64,000 nt of DNA. It comes from Prochlorococcus sp. AG-402-K21 (GTDB taxonomy: Bacteria; Cyanobacteriota; Cyanobacteriia; PCC-6307; Cyanobiaceae). The notes below the pieces were generated by a model that did not search any database, was not told the origin of the DNA, and was given only the letters and a program-made list of their open reading frames with translations. The position numbers were made by a program, and so were the translations under genes. Positions 45,114 to 54,766 of the stretch are shown one piece after another (within the stretch, counting starts at the first letter, position 1; each line of letters opens with the position of its first letter). The stretch lies in NCBI GenBank assembly GCA_003216775.1, contig QCII01000004.1, positions 62,001 to 126,000 on the forward strand, in the 5' to 3' direction.

Positions 45114-46898
45114 ATGCAACTTAAAAAAAATATAAGTAAATTTTTATCCAAAAAACTTTATTTAATAAATCATGCTTTAATTTTATGTAAATTAGGAAGT
45201 AAAGGAAATAAATCTAAATTCATTTTATTAATAATATTCTTATTGATAACAGGCCTTACAGAAACGTTACCTGTATTATTGGTTATACCTTTTATAACTA
45301 TAATTGGATATCCAGAAAAAGCATTTGATATTCCTAAGTTTAGGGAAATTTCAGTTTTCCTAAATATTAGTAATCCCGAAGAACTTTTATTACCTTGTCT
45401 TATAATATTTGTTTTTTTTGTTTCGATTAACGCTTATCTAAGAATACAAATAATAGATTTTATTTTTTTTGTAAAAGCATCCATAGCAAATACACTAAGT
45501 AATTCGGCCTTCGAAAGGATTTTATTGAGTACATATGAATTTCAAATAGGTACAAATAGTAGCAGTATTATTAATGATTTTAATAATTCAATGGGGTGTT
45601 CAATTGGATATATTGAGACCTTCTTAAATATGATGAGAGATTTAATTTTTTTGATATTTATAGTATCAGCATTATTTATAGTTAACAAAACATTGACTAC
45701 AATTTTATTTATTCTTGCAGCAATTATTTATATATTGACTTCCTATAGAAAAAGCTTGACAATTAAAAAAGAAGGAAGAATTGCGAAAATATCTTCACTT
45801 AAAAAATTAAAAATTATCCAAGAAACTCTTGGTTCAATGAAAAATATAATTTTAGAAAATAATCAAGATTATTTTCTAAAGAAGTATGTTTTCTTTAATA
45901 GAAAATATCTATTTGCTGGAGCAAAGATTTCTGCTGAACTTACAAAGCCAAAATACTTTATTGAAGGAATTTTTATATCAATTATTGGGACAGCAGCATA
46001 TTTAACTAAAACACAATTAGATATAAATCCAATACCAACTTTAGGAAGTTTAGCTTTAGGATTTCAGAAATTGCTTCCAGCAGTAAATAGTTTTTTTATA
46101 AGCTATTCTTCAATGTTAGGAAGATATGAACAATCATGTAAAACAATAGACTTAATAACAAAGACTCCTAAAGACCTATTAAATATTTCTAAAAAAGATC
46201 AAGTTAAATTAATCTTCAAAAGTTTAAATTTAAAAAATATAAGTTATACCTATCCAAATAGCAATTCTTTAGTCTTGGATAAATGTAACTTAACAATCTC
46301 AAGAGGAGAAACAATTGGTATTAAAGGAAAAACTGGTTCAGGAAAATCTACACTTATAAACTTAATTATGGGCTTAATTAGGCCCTCTTCAGGTGAAATT
46401 ATAGTTAATGATATAGATATAAGTAATATTAATAATGAGAAAACTCTTATCAAATGGAGAAAAAGCATCTCACATGTACCTCAATTTATATACCTAAGTG
46501 ATACATCAATAATCGAAAACATAGCATTTGGAGAAAATATTAAAGACATTAATTATGAGAAAGTAGTTTACGCTTGTAAAGCAGCTAGAATATACGATTT
46601 TGTTCAAAATAGTGATAAAGGATTATATACAAGAGTAGGAGAAAGAGGAATAAAACTAAGTGGCGGTCAATTACAAAGAATTGGGATTGCGAGAGCACTA
46701 TATAAAAGTTGTGAAATTCTAATACTCGATGAAGCCACTAGTGCTTTAGATAAAAAAACAGAACTTGAAGTAATTGAATCTCTTAGAAAATATAGTATTA
46801 ATCTAACAATAATTGCTATCTCTCATAGACTTTCCACGTTAGTTGGATACGATAGAGTAATAAGTTTCGCAGACCAAAAAGTTTATGATGAAGAATAA
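45114..46898 (+). CDS. PglK/MsbA-like ABC transporter (lipid-linked glycan flippase)
   Basis: A 594-residue half-transporter: six membrane helices (to about residue 330), then an ATPase domain. The ATPase has Walker A GKTGSGKST, the Q-loop HVPQFIYL, signature LSGGQLQRIGIARAL, Walker B ILILDEATSALD and an H-loop in ISHRLSTL. The architecture and context fit PglK-type flippases, which move undecaprenyl-diphosphate oligosaccharides. No Wzx flippase gene was found in the window. Lipid A export (MsbA) is the main alternative. Confidence 0.85.
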   Translation: MQLKKNISKFLSKKLYLINHALILCKLGSKGNKSKFILLIIFLLITGLTETLPVLLVIPFITIIGYPEKAFDIPKFREISVFLNISNPEELLLPCLIIFVFFVSINAYLRIQIIDFIFFVKASIANTLSNSAFERILLSTYEFQIGTNSSSIINDFNNSMGCSIGYIETFLNMMRDLIFLIFIVSALFIVNKTLTTILFILAAIIYILTSYRKSLTIKKEGRIAKISSLKKLKIIQETLGSMKNIILENNQDYFLKKYVFFNRKYLFAGAKISAELTKPKYFIEGIFISIIGTAAYLTKTQLDINPIPTLGSLALGFQKLLPAVNSFFISYSSMLGRYEQSCKTIDLITKTPKDLLNISKKDQVKLIFKSLNLKNISYTYPNSNSLVLDKCNLTISRGETIGIKGKTGSGKSTLINLIMGLIRPSSGEIIVNDIDISNINNEKTLIKWRKSISHVPQFIYLSDTSIIENIAFGENIKDINYEKVVYACKAARIYDFVQNSDKGLYTRVGERGIKLSGGQLQRIGIARALYKSCEILILDEATSALDKKTELEVIESLRKYSINLTIIAISHRLSTLVGYDRVISFADQKVYDEE

Positions 46899-46931
46899 GT
46901 ATATAAAGACTTATATTAATAAAACTTATAA

Positions 46932-47927
46932 ATGATACAAATATCTTTTAAAGATGGACAAGGATTAGGGAATCAATTATGGTTATTCGCTGTAGCTAAA
47001 AGTATAAGTGAGAAATTAAAAATAGATTTAAACATTAAAGATTTTGAAAAATTCAAAGGCAAAAATTTTCTTAATTTAGACTATGAAAATAATACTAATC
47101 ATTTATTAAGATCATCTAAAAAATTATCCATGGATGATTTTAAAATATTTAATGAAAGAGTTTACTATGATCATGAACTAAAATATGTAATATCGAGCTT
47201 TGATGAAAGAGTTCTTTCAATAAATAAAAATACCATTCTTGAAGGAATATTTCAATCTGAAAAATACTTTTTTGGCAATTTGGATAAGCTTAAAAGATAT
47301 ATTCAGCTTAAAAGTTCAATAAAAAAAACAACTAATATTGATCCTTATGCCTGTATCTTAAATATAAGAGGTGGAGAATATAAAAGACATAAAAATTTCA
47401 TCTTAAAAAAACAATATTGGGAAAATGCAATGGCAAATTTTGAAAATAAATGGAACATAAATAATTTTCTGATAGTAACCGATGACTATAATTATGCTCG
47501 TTCATTATTCCCTAAACTAGAAGTGATATCCGGTGATATTTCTAGATGTTATGCAGCTTTATATAAATGTAAAAACATTATTGTTTCTAACTCAAGTTTC
47601 TCATATTTCCCTTGTAAAACAGGTTATAAAAAAAATGTAATAGCCCCAATGTATTGGGCTAGGCCATCGAAAAATAAAGGCCGTTGGATTTCCCCTGGAA
47701 ATATCTATAAAGATTGGTATTGGCAGAACAAAGAAAATAATCTTATGAGCTATGAGAAATGTTTGGAAATAGCTAATAAAACAGAGCAATTTTATAAAAA
47801 TGAATTTACGGTTCTTGTTAATAAGAATCAAATACCTAAAATGGGCATACTAAATTTTGTACCAAGAAAATATAAAATAATTTTAAAAAAAATCTTAAGT
47901 TATTTTTTTCCTCAAAGTTTTGGATAA
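46932..47927 (+). CDS. GT11-like alpha-1,2-fucosyltransferase
   Basis: A 331-residue protein with the GT11 motif order. GQGLGNQLWLFAVAKSI is the N-terminal GGLGNQLF motif. ILNIRGGEYKRHKNF matches HIRRGDY but with Gly-Gly-Glu replacing Arg-Gly-Asp. IVTDDYNYAR and IIVSNSSFSYFPC match the donor-binding part. GT11 enzymes use GDP-L-fucose, which gmd/fcl in this window make. The changed HxRRGD motif leaves activity or donor slightly open. Confidence 0.78.
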   Translation: MIQISFKDGQGLGNQLWLFAVAKSISEKLKIDLNIKDFEKFKGKNFLNLDYENNTNHLLRSSKKLSMDDFKIFNERVYYDHELKYVISSFDERVLSINKNTILEGIFQSEKYFFGNLDKLKRYIQLKSSIKKTTNIDPYACILNIRGGEYKRHKNFILKKQYWENAMANFENKWNINNFLIVTDDYNYARSLFPKLEVISGDISRCYAALYKCKNIIVSNSSFSYFPCKTGYKKNVIAPMYWARPSKNKGRWISPGNIYKDWYWQNKENNLMSYEKCLEIANKTEQFYKNEFTVLVNKNQIPKMGILNFVPRKYKIILKKILSYFFPQSFG

Positions 47928-47967
47928 ATTTTTTTATTAAATATTTTATTACTATCCCGATAACATT

Positions 47968-49152
47968 ATGTGTTATAGAATTAATTTCTATAGATTTTAT
48001 GATATGTTTTTTTTAAATAAAAAAGATAGTTATTATAATAAATTAGAAGATTGGAAGTTTGAGCTTATATTAGATAATAATATATTCGATATAAGTAAAA
48101 AAGTAAGAAGAAAACTTGATCAAAACTTAATTCTAGATATTAAAGAAAGCTTTGATTTTAAAAAATTAATTTGTCAAAATAAACTTAATTATAAAAAATC
48201 ATACATAAGAATTACAAACCAAAAAAATAAATTATGGGAACCAATTAATATTAAAGAATTCACTCCTTTCAAGTTATATTTAGGAGAAATAATTTCCAAT
48301 AAAAGATTAGAAATTGTTTATTTTATAAATGCGAATCTTAATGAATCATTTTTAAAATTAATGAGAGATCAATTAAAAGACCTTATAAAATCAAAAATTC
48401 ATGAATATGCATTATTAAATTTGAATATAGTAGTTATTTGTTCAAGTAACTCAAAAAGAAATAAAATCGAAAAACTTCTTACCTCTCTTAAAATAGATAA
48501 ATACTTTATTTATAATATTAAATTTACTAAAGACAACAATAAGGAGTATGAGGGTATAAAAAAAGTCTATGAATTAGCGAGAGAAGATTCAAACAAATTG
48601 ATTTTATACTTCCATGGTAAAGGATTAAGCTATTTATCAAATAAATTTTTTTACATAAGACAGCCGCTCGAAAAGTTCATTTTTAAATTAATAATAGGTA
48701 ATTGGGAAAGGAATCTAGAAAGAATTTATAGAATTCCTTCAATTAGTAAAATTGGAATACTTTCTGGCGGTAATGGATGGTTATGGTTTAATTTTTGGAT
48801 TGCTAAATCATCCTATTTAGAAAATCTTGAAAAACCAAAAAAAACTAAAAAAGCATTTTATTACGAAGATTGGCTTGGTAGGTATGAAATCAATAAAAAA
48901 AATACTGGCATGAAAATTTATACCAATGAAAATAATCAAAAATTTTATGACTCCGCTAATCAAACTCTAAGCATTTTAGATAATCCAAAAAAAAATAAAT
49001 ATAATTTAGGCAGTATATGTAAGGTTGAGAAAGGTGGTTTTGTTGGACTAGGAATAATTAAATATACTTATCGAATATGGTACCTATTCTATGTAATTCT
49101 AAATAGATTAGGTCTAAATAAAGGAGACAAAGATAGATTTTTATTTTTTTAG
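47968..49152 (+). CDS. Putative glycosyltransferase of an uncharacterised family
   Basis: A 394-residue protein. The first 90 residues have no recognisable pattern. From about residue 105 a GT-A-like fold is suggested: LEIVYFINANLNESFL, a helix, LNIVVICSSNSKR. Then LILYFHGKGLSYLSN recalls the YxHxKG segment, GNGWLWFNFWIAKSSYLENL recalls the GNFWWARASY element, and YYEDWLGRYE the closing E-W motif of an uncharacterised group in surface-glycan clusters. Sugar transfer is likely by context, not shown. It lies 40 bases after the GT11-like gene. Confidence 0.5.
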   Translation: MCYRINFYRFYDMFFLNKKDSYYNKLEDWKFELILDNNIFDISKKVRRKLDQNLILDIKESFDFKKLICQNKLNYKKSYIRITNQKNKLWEPINIKEFTPFKLYLGEIISNKRLEIVYFINANLNESFLKLMRDQLKDLIKSKIHEYALLNLNIVVICSSNSKRNKIEKLLTSLKIDKYFIYNIKFTKDNNKEYEGIKKVYELAREDSNKLILYFHGKGLSYLSNKFFYIRQPLEKFIFKLIIGNWERNLERIYRIPSISKIGILSGGNGWLWFNFWIAKSSYLENLEKPKKTKKAFYYEDWLGRYEINKKNTGMKIYTNENNQKFYDSANQTLSILDNPKKNKYNLGSICKVEKGGFVGLGIIKYTYRIWYLFYVILNRLGLNKGDKDRFLFF

Positions 49153-49166
49153 GAAATTAATAGAAA

Positions 49167-49997
49167 CTAAGATTTATTAACTGTTCTTAAAAAGTTAATA
49201 TAAAAAAAATATTTTACTCTAACAGGCAAAATAAATAAAAAAGATCTTAAGAGAAAAATAATTAATGAGATAAATATATTACCAAAACCATTTCTCAATA
49301 AAAATACTTGCAAACAATATTCAGATTTTATATATTCCAATCCACCTCTATCTTTTATCATTCTTTTACCAGTTGTTGCTTTAACAAGAGATAGATTTAA
49401 ATTAATAAATTTCATATCTGCAGCCTTTAATTTTATCCAAAGACCATAATCACCTTTTAGGAATAACTCTGGATATCCACCAACTTGCATAACTTTGCTT
49501 TTTTTAAAGCCAACGGTCATATGATTAATTGGATTACGAAAAATTATATTTCTTGAAATATCCTTATCAGAAAGAGGAACTTTCTTAGTTGAAATATATT
49601 CTCCCTGTTCATTATATTCATCAATATTTGATCCAACTAAATCAAATCCATCTAATAAATATTGTAATTGCAATTTAAATCTATCCCTTAAATTAATATC
49701 ATCACCATCAGCGCGAAAGATTATTTCATTTCTGCATTCTAATAATCCTAAATTTAAAGCTTTATCTAAGCCAACTTTTTGAGGTATCCATAATAAATCT
49801 AATAAATACTGATTCTGAAATTTTTCTATTAATTTCCTAGAGTCAGAAGATACTTCTCCGTCAATAGTTACTACTACCTGATCAGGAATCAGAGAATTAT
49901 TAAAAATACTTTCCAAAGCTTTTGGAAAGCCTTTTATGATATCTTTTCTATCCAAGATTGGTAGTAAAACACTAAACTTATCCTCAATATGATTCAT
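49167..49997 (-). CDS. Glycosyltransferase family 2 (amylovoran AmsE-like)
   Basis: A 276-residue GT-A enzyme with FSVLLPILDRKDIIKGF, VVVTIDGEVSSDSRKL, IPQKVGLDKALNLGL and the metal motif FRADGDDINLRDRF (DGDD). Then come NPINHMTVGFKKS and GGYPELFLKGDYGLWIKL, typical for the AmsE/WcaA-like GT2 group. Two C-terminal hydrophobic segments may anchor it. It is a lone minus-strand gene, convergent with the preceding one. Confidence 0.87.
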   Translation of the reverse strand: MNHIEDKFSVLLPILDRKDIIKGFPKALESIFNNSLIPDQVVVTIDGEVSSDSRKLIEKFQNQYLLDLLWIPQKVGLDKALNLGLLECRNEIIFRADGDDINLRDRFKLQLQYLLDGFDLVGSNIDEYNEQGEYISTKKVPLSDKDISRNIIFRNPINHMTVGFKKSKVMQVGGYPELFLKGDYGLWIKLKAADMKFINLNLSLVKATTGKRMIKDRGGLEYIKSEYCLQVFLLRNGFGNIFISLIIFLLRSFLFILPVRVKYFFYINFLRTVNKS

Positions 49998-50123
49998 GAA
50001 TATTCCTTTATTTTTAAATTAAATTTATTTTAATTCAAGTTTTTTATTATATAAGAAATTCTTTTAAAAAAAAATAATTAATGCCCCTTAAAGTTATAAG
50101 ATAAATATAGATGAAAAAACATT

Positions 50124-51212
50124 TTGACAATTGAAATCCTTTATAAAGAACTAAATGTTTTAATCACTGGAGGGGCTGGTTTTATTGGAGGATGTTTAAT
50201 ACGAAGACTATTAAATAACAGAAAATTAAATATATTTAATCTAGACAAGCTATCTTATGCTAGCGATCTTAGAGGCATAGAGGAATGCGACGAATTTAAA
50301 AAACATTGCTTATTTAAGGTGGACTTATCAAATTTTGAAGAGACTAAGAAGTCTGTATTAATTGCTGATCCTGATATAATATTTCACCTTGCAGCAGAAA
50401 GCCATGTAGATAGATCAATAGAAAATTCAAAGCCCTTTATTGAAAGTAATATTATTGGTACTTTTAACTTACTGGAAGTTGCGAGAAATCATTGGAATCA
50501 CTTAGATAAAAAAAGAAAGAAAAATTTCAGATTTATTCATATCAGTACTGATGAAGTTTTTGGTTCACTTGGTAAAAATGGATATTTTGATGAAAACTCT
50601 CCTTACGACCCAAGATCCCCATATTCTGCCAGTAAAGCAGCTAGCGATCACTTGGCAAATGCTTGGTTTCATACTTATGACTTTCCAATTATTAGTACAA
50701 ATTGCTCAAATAATTTTGGTCCTTATCAGTTTCCTGAAAAATTGATTCCTTTAACAATTCTCAAGGCCGTAGAAGATTTACCTATTCCAATTTATGGAAA
50801 TGGTGAAAACATAAGAGATTGGTTATATGTTGAAGATCATGTGGATGCATTAATACAAATAATAAATAATGGTGAAATTGGGAAGAAGTACTGTATTGGA
50901 GGAAATAATGAAAAAACTAATTTGCAAATAGTTAATAATATTTGCTCTTATCTCGATAAGAAATTGAATAAAAATTATTCACATAAAAGTTTAATTAAAT
51001 TTGTAGTTGATCGCCCAGGGCATGATAAAAGGTACGCTATTAATTCAAACTTAATTAAAAAAGAATTAAACTGGAAACCTAAACATAGCTTTGAAGATGC
51101 TATGAATAAAACAATAGAATGGTATTTAAATAACAAAAGATGGTGTGATAATGTTAAAAATAAATCAAATTATTCTGGAGAGAGATTAGGTATCTCTAAA
51201 TCAAAAATTTAA
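50124..51212 (+). CDS. rfbB: dTDP-glucose 4,6-dehydratase
   Basis: A 362-residue SDR making dTDP-4-keto-6-deoxyglucose. LNVLITGGAGFIGGCLI, HLAAESHVDRSIENS, STDEVFGSLG, SPYSASKAASDHL (YxxxK) and NCSNNFGPYQFPEKLIPL are diagnostic. TTG at 50124 is the only common start after the in-frame stop at 50112. It completes the dTDP-rhamnose pathway with rfbACD 8.6 kb upstream and heads a four-gene plus-strand run. Confidence 0.94.
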   Translation: MTIEILYKELNVLITGGAGFIGGCLIRRLLNNRKLNIFNLDKLSYASDLRGIEECDEFKKHCLFKVDLSNFEETKKSVLIADPDIIFHLAAESHVDRSIENSKPFIESNIIGTFNLLEVARNHWNHLDKKRKKNFRFIHISTDEVFGSLGKNGYFDENSPYDPRSPYSASKAASDHLANAWFHTYDFPIISTNCSNNFGPYQFPEKLIPLTILKAVEDLPIPIYGNGENIRDWLYVEDHVDALIQIINNGEIGKKYCIGGNNEKTNLQIVNNICSYLDKKLNKNYSHKSLIKFVVDRPGHDKRYAINSNLIKKELNWKPKHSFEDAMNKTIEWYLNNKRWCDNVKNKSNYSGERLGISKSKI

Positions 51213-51228
51213 CGAGCCAATTAAAATC

Positions 51229-52146
51229 GTGAAAGAAGGAAAAGATATAGTTATTTTTGGAAATAATTCAATATTAGCGAAGAATTTTATAGGAAAATTT
51301 GATCAAAACAATAATCTAATTAATATCTCAAGGGAAGGTGGCCAAGGAAATTCTTTAAAATTAAACCTTGGACAATTAATGCTCCAAAAGGAATTAGATA
51401 ATATTTGTTCAAGAATTGAAAATTCCTCAAAATTCAATAAAAAGATATTTATTTTATTTGCTTGGGCCGGAAGGCCAAGAACTTCCTCTTTAGAAAATAC
51501 ATGGACAATTAATACAAATATCATTATTAATTTTCTTGAAATCTCAAAGAAACTACTACCGTCAAAAATAGTATTTATTTCAAGCACAACTGTATATAAA
51601 GAGAACAACAATAAATCATGTACAGAGTTGGAAATCCCATATCCAGAGTCAGAATATGGCAAACAAAAATTAATTGCTGAATATGCCTTTGAAAATTTTT
51701 CAAAAGAATATCAATCATCAGTTATTAATTTAAGAGTTTCTTCCGCTTATGGATTTGATCCTAGATTTTCAGACCAGGGTGTAATTAATAAATGGATATT
51801 CGATGCAATTAAATATAGAAAATTAACCCTATTTAATTCAAAAGAATCTAAAATAAATTTTGTTTCTTTTGATCAAATAACTAAAGCTATTAATATCTCT
51901 ATTGAAAAAAATCTCTATGGAACATATAATATTGCTTGCCAAAAAAGTTTAGAGTTAAAAGAGATAATTAGAAAAATAAAACTTATAATAAATGATAATT
52001 TAGAGTTAGAATTAAAAAATAAAAAATTACGCAACATCGATATTGATACTACAAAATTTTATTCAGAAACAGGCATTTTATTTGAAAATAATGTAATTAA
52101 TAATATAGAATCAATTTACTCATTAATAAAAGAAGAATTAAATTGA
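51229..52146 (+). CDS. Extended SDR nucleotide-sugar epimerase/reductase
   Basis: A 305-residue NAD(P)-dependent SDR starting at GTG 51229, 16 bases after rfbB. The nucleotide motif is irregular (IVIFGNNSILAKNF). The active site is intact: FISSTTVYK with the Ser/Thr and EYGKQKLIAEYAF with YxxxK. SSAYGFDPRF and GTYNIACQKSLELKEI follow the epimerase/reductase fold. A natural substrate would be the 4-keto-6-deoxy sugar made by RfbB, giving a deoxysugar other than rhamnose. That is inference. Confidence 0.7.
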   Translation: MKEGKDIVIFGNNSILAKNFIGKFDQNNNLINISREGGQGNSLKLNLGQLMLQKELDNICSRIENSSKFNKKIFILFAWAGRPRTSSLENTWTINTNIIINFLEISKKLLPSKIVFISSTTVYKENNNKSCTELEIPYPESEYGKQKLIAEYAFENFSKEYQSSVINLRVSSAYGFDPRFSDQGVINKWIFDAIKYRKLTLFNSKESKINFVSFDQITKAINISIEKNLYGTYNIACQKSLELKEIIRKIKLIINDNLELELKNKKLRNIDIDTTKFYSETGILFENNVINNIESIYSLIKEELN

Positions 52147-52195
52147 AAAAAAATTTTCGAATACTTCAAACTTTTATAAAGAAAAAATTATAGAG

Positions 52196-52876
52196 ATGAA
52201 CTCATTAAAACAAATCCTTAAAAAATATAATTTAAATAAATCGAAAAACAATTTTGGTACAGATAAGGGTGATTACAAATCATACGTTGATTTGTTCTAT
52301 GAAGATTATTTTTTAAAATATAAAAACAAAAACATAAATTTATTAGAAATAGGTTTTAGAAATGGTGCTTCATTATTTTTATGGTCAAAGTATTTCACAA
52401 AAGGAAAAATTCTTGGATTAGATAATGGTTCAGATCTTCTAATTAAAGAGAAAAATTATATTAAAAAATGGATTAACCAACCTAATATAGAGATAAGAAT
52501 CTGTGATGCTTATTCAAAAAAAATATCTAAAACTATTAAAAAGAAATTTGACATCATAATTGATGACGGACCACATAATTTAATTTCTCAGATAAAGGCA
52601 ATTAAAAGATACTTCCCAAAATTAAAAAAAGGGGGTACTCTAATAATTGAAGATTTGCTAAAAGGTTATATCACATGTATTTTTTTATTCTTCTTTACGC
52701 CATTAAATGCAGATATATTAATTTGCAATTTTCGAAAAGACAGACCTGGCAGAGATAATATGTTATACATTATTAAGAAAAATAATGATATTAATTCAGT
52801 ATTTTTAAAAAGATTAACAATATTTTTAAAAATTATTTTTAATATTCCCAAAGAATTATTCTATGTATACAAATAA
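52196..52876 (+). CDS. SAM-dependent methyltransferase (macrocin O-methyltransferase-like)
   Basis: A 226-residue protein with the pattern NNFGTDKGDYKSYVDLFYE followed by INLLEIGFRNGASLFLW, ILGLDNGSD, FDIIIDDGPHN and LKKGGTLIIEDL. This matches sugar O-methyltransferases of the macrocin/mycinamicin type, which need a metal at the DDG/H site. Probably methylates a deoxysugar of the glycan. Third in the rfbB run, 49 bases after the SDR gene. Confidence 0.72.
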   Translation: MNSLKQILKKYNLNKSKNNFGTDKGDYKSYVDLFYEDYFLKYKNKNINLLEIGFRNGASLFLWSKYFTKGKILGLDNGSDLLIKEKNYIKKWINQPNIEIRICDAYSKKISKTIKKKFDIIIDDGPHNLISQIKAIKRYFPKLKKGGTLIIEDLLKGYITCIFLFFFTPLNADILICNFRKDRPGRDNMLYIIKKNNDINSVFLKRLTIFLKIIFNIPKELFYVYK

Positions 52877-52913
52877 ATCATGACAAAAACAATTTCTAAA
52901 AAATCTTAACCCC

Positions 52914-53666
52914 ATGTCTCTAAATAAATACAGACAAAACATATACTCCCAAAATGGTGAGGATGGGATTATTCAGGAAATAAAAAAGAGATTAAATTTA
53001 GATAAACAAAATTCAAACTGGTGTGTAGAATTCGGAGCTTGGGATGGCATTTATCTAAGTAATACATATAATCTAGTCAAATCAGGATGGAATGCCATTT
53101 ATATTGAAGGAGATAAAAAAAGATACAAAGATCTCTTAAAAACCCAAGCCAAGAATCCAAAAATTATCGCAATCAATCAATATATATCCAAATCTAAGTT
53201 TTCAAAGTCAAGTTTAGATAATATCTTAAAAAAAACATCAATTCCAGTTGATTTTGAGATTCTATCAATAGATATTGATTCTTTTGATTTAGAAGTTTGG
53301 GAAACCTTATCAAGTTACAATCCCAAAATAGTTATTATAGAAATCAACAGTGCTTATCCGCCAGGAATAATTAAGTGGCATTCAGCGAAGAACTCTAATG
53401 TTAACGGAAATAGCTTTTCTGCTACTCTTAATGTAGCTAGAAATAAAGGGTATAATCTAATATGCCATACTGGCAATATGATATTTGTACGTAAAGAACT
53501 CACAGATCAAATTAATATTGACAAAAAATTTATAGATTATCCTGAATTATTATTTGATGATACTTGGTATTCAATTGAAAAAAATAAGTACCATAAATTA
53601 GCAAAAAGATTTCTTGCATTTCTAAATATTAAAATATTAAAAAAACTAAAGAAGATTTTTTTTTAA
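52914..53666 (+). CDS. FkbM-like methyltransferase
   Basis: A 250-residue protein. Motifs are IYSQNGEDGIIQEI, CVEFGAWDGIYLSNTYNL (SAM motif), AIYIEGDKKRY, DFEILSIDIDSFDLEVW and IVIIEINSAYPP. This is the SQxGEDG subgroup of FkbM-type methyltransferases common in surface-glycan clusters. It is the last gene of the rfbB run, 37 bases after the preceding one, and nearly abuts the convergent TOD1-like gene. Confidence 0.72.
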   Translation: MSLNKYRQNIYSQNGEDGIIQEIKKRLNLDKQNSNWCVEFGAWDGIYLSNTYNLVKSGWNAIYIEGDKKRYKDLLKTQAKNPKIIAINQYISKSKFSKSSLDNILKKTSIPVDFEILSIDIDSFDLEVWETLSSYNPKIVIIEINSAYPPGIIKWHSAKNSNVNGNSFSATLNVARNKGYNLICHTGNMIFVRKELTDQINIDKKFIDYPELLFDDTWYSIEKNKYHKLAKRFLAFLNIKILKKLKKIFF

Positions 53667-53668
53667 TA

Positions 53669-54574
53669 TCAAATTCTAAATAATCTTAAAAAAACTCCCT
53701 TAAATTTATTAGTTATTTTTTTTATTAAATGTAAGATTAATAAAAATTTATTTTGGTTTTTAATGATTTCAATTTTTCTTAAAATCAAATTATTTCTTTT
53801 AATTTTATCATCTAATTTATTTAGTAGGTTATAAGGAATAAGATCAATTAATTCATCATAATTTTTTTTATGCCTTAATCTATTTATTTTCACAGGCCAC
53901 TTATGATATTTAGAGGAAGAATTATTTAATACAAAACCTGAAATTTTCAGATTTGCCTGATGTGCAGAATGAATTATTGATAACTGATCTCTTTTAGAAT
54001 ATCTGCAGACATGAGCGAACCAAATTTCTGAAAATCTAATTAAATCTTTATGGTTATGACTTCTAAATATAATGCCTCCCCAATATGGCTTTTTTTTAAA
54101 ATAATTAACATCTGTGCGTAAATAATCATTTAATTGATCGTAAATTCTTATTTCATTATCAAGTTTGAGTAAAGAACATTGATTGAATTCTGCAATTAAA
54201 CTTTCACGAAAAGAATGATTTGGTAAAGAACAAAGAGGCGAATTATCTAGTAAATCTAGCTGATTGGTTATCATTTCGATAAAATCCTCAGTTTTAGTTT
54301 TCAAAATAATTGAATTATCAAAATAAAAAGAATATTTATAGTCTGGGAAAAGTAAGTGAGGTCTTATTTTTAAATGTCTTTGAGATCTCTGGGGATCTTG
54401 AGGAAATATTGGCTCTACAATAATAATTTCCCATGTATCACTTTTTAAATTAAAATCATCAGTAAAACAAACATGTCGCAAATTAGATTTTTTTATTTGA
54501 GGTTGATCATTTAATCCCTCATGATTTCCTATTAGAGCAGTATATACAATAATATCATCTATATTTAATTTCAA
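53669..54574 (-). CDS. TOD1/MUCI70-like (DUF616) glycosyltransferase
   Basis: A 301-residue protein resembling DUF616. Motifs: DIIVYTALIGNHEGLND, RHVCFTDDFNL, SDTWEIIIVEPIF, SQRHLKIRPHLLFPDY and YSFYFDNSIIL (a DN in the place of the usual DxN). The family is best known from plant TOD1 and MUCI70, glycosyltransferase-like proteins, and has bacterial members in polysaccharide clusters. The C-terminus is basic and helical (LIKKITNKFKGVFLRL), perhaps membrane-associated. Two bases separate its stop from the convergent FkbM-like gene. Confidence 0.7.
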   Translation of the reverse strand: MKLNIDDIIVYTALIGNHEGLNDQPQIKKSNLRHVCFTDDFNLKSDTWEIIIVEPIFPQDPQRSQRHLKIRPHLLFPDYKYSFYFDNSIILKTKTEDFIEMITNQLDLLDNSPLCSLPNHSFRESLIAEFNQCSLLKLDNEIRIYDQLNDYLRTDVNYFKKKPYWGGIIFRSHNHKDLIRFSEIWFAHVCRYSKRDQLSIIHSAHQANLKISGFVLNNSSSKYHKWPVKINRLRHKKNYDELIDLIPYNLLNKLDDKIKRNNLILRKIEIIKNQNKFLLILHLIKKITNKFKGVFLRLFRI

Positions 54575-54766
54575 AATTAATCAATTAATTGTCAATTCAA
54601 TTTTAGAAAAATAAGAAATTCTTTAATTTCTTTTTATCAATATAACATAATTTATAAATTTGAATATTTCTTAAAATCAATAATAAACTTTATTTCGAAA
54701 ATCTTATAAATATTATCACAAAGATATTTTCCATAACAGTTTCTAATATATTATTTATAAATATTT

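Noticed and set aside
51303-51662. Antisense open frame of 119 codons within the SDR gene
   Set aside because: The sense strand has the YxxxK active site and a full SDR fold; the antisense peptide has no recognisable motif.
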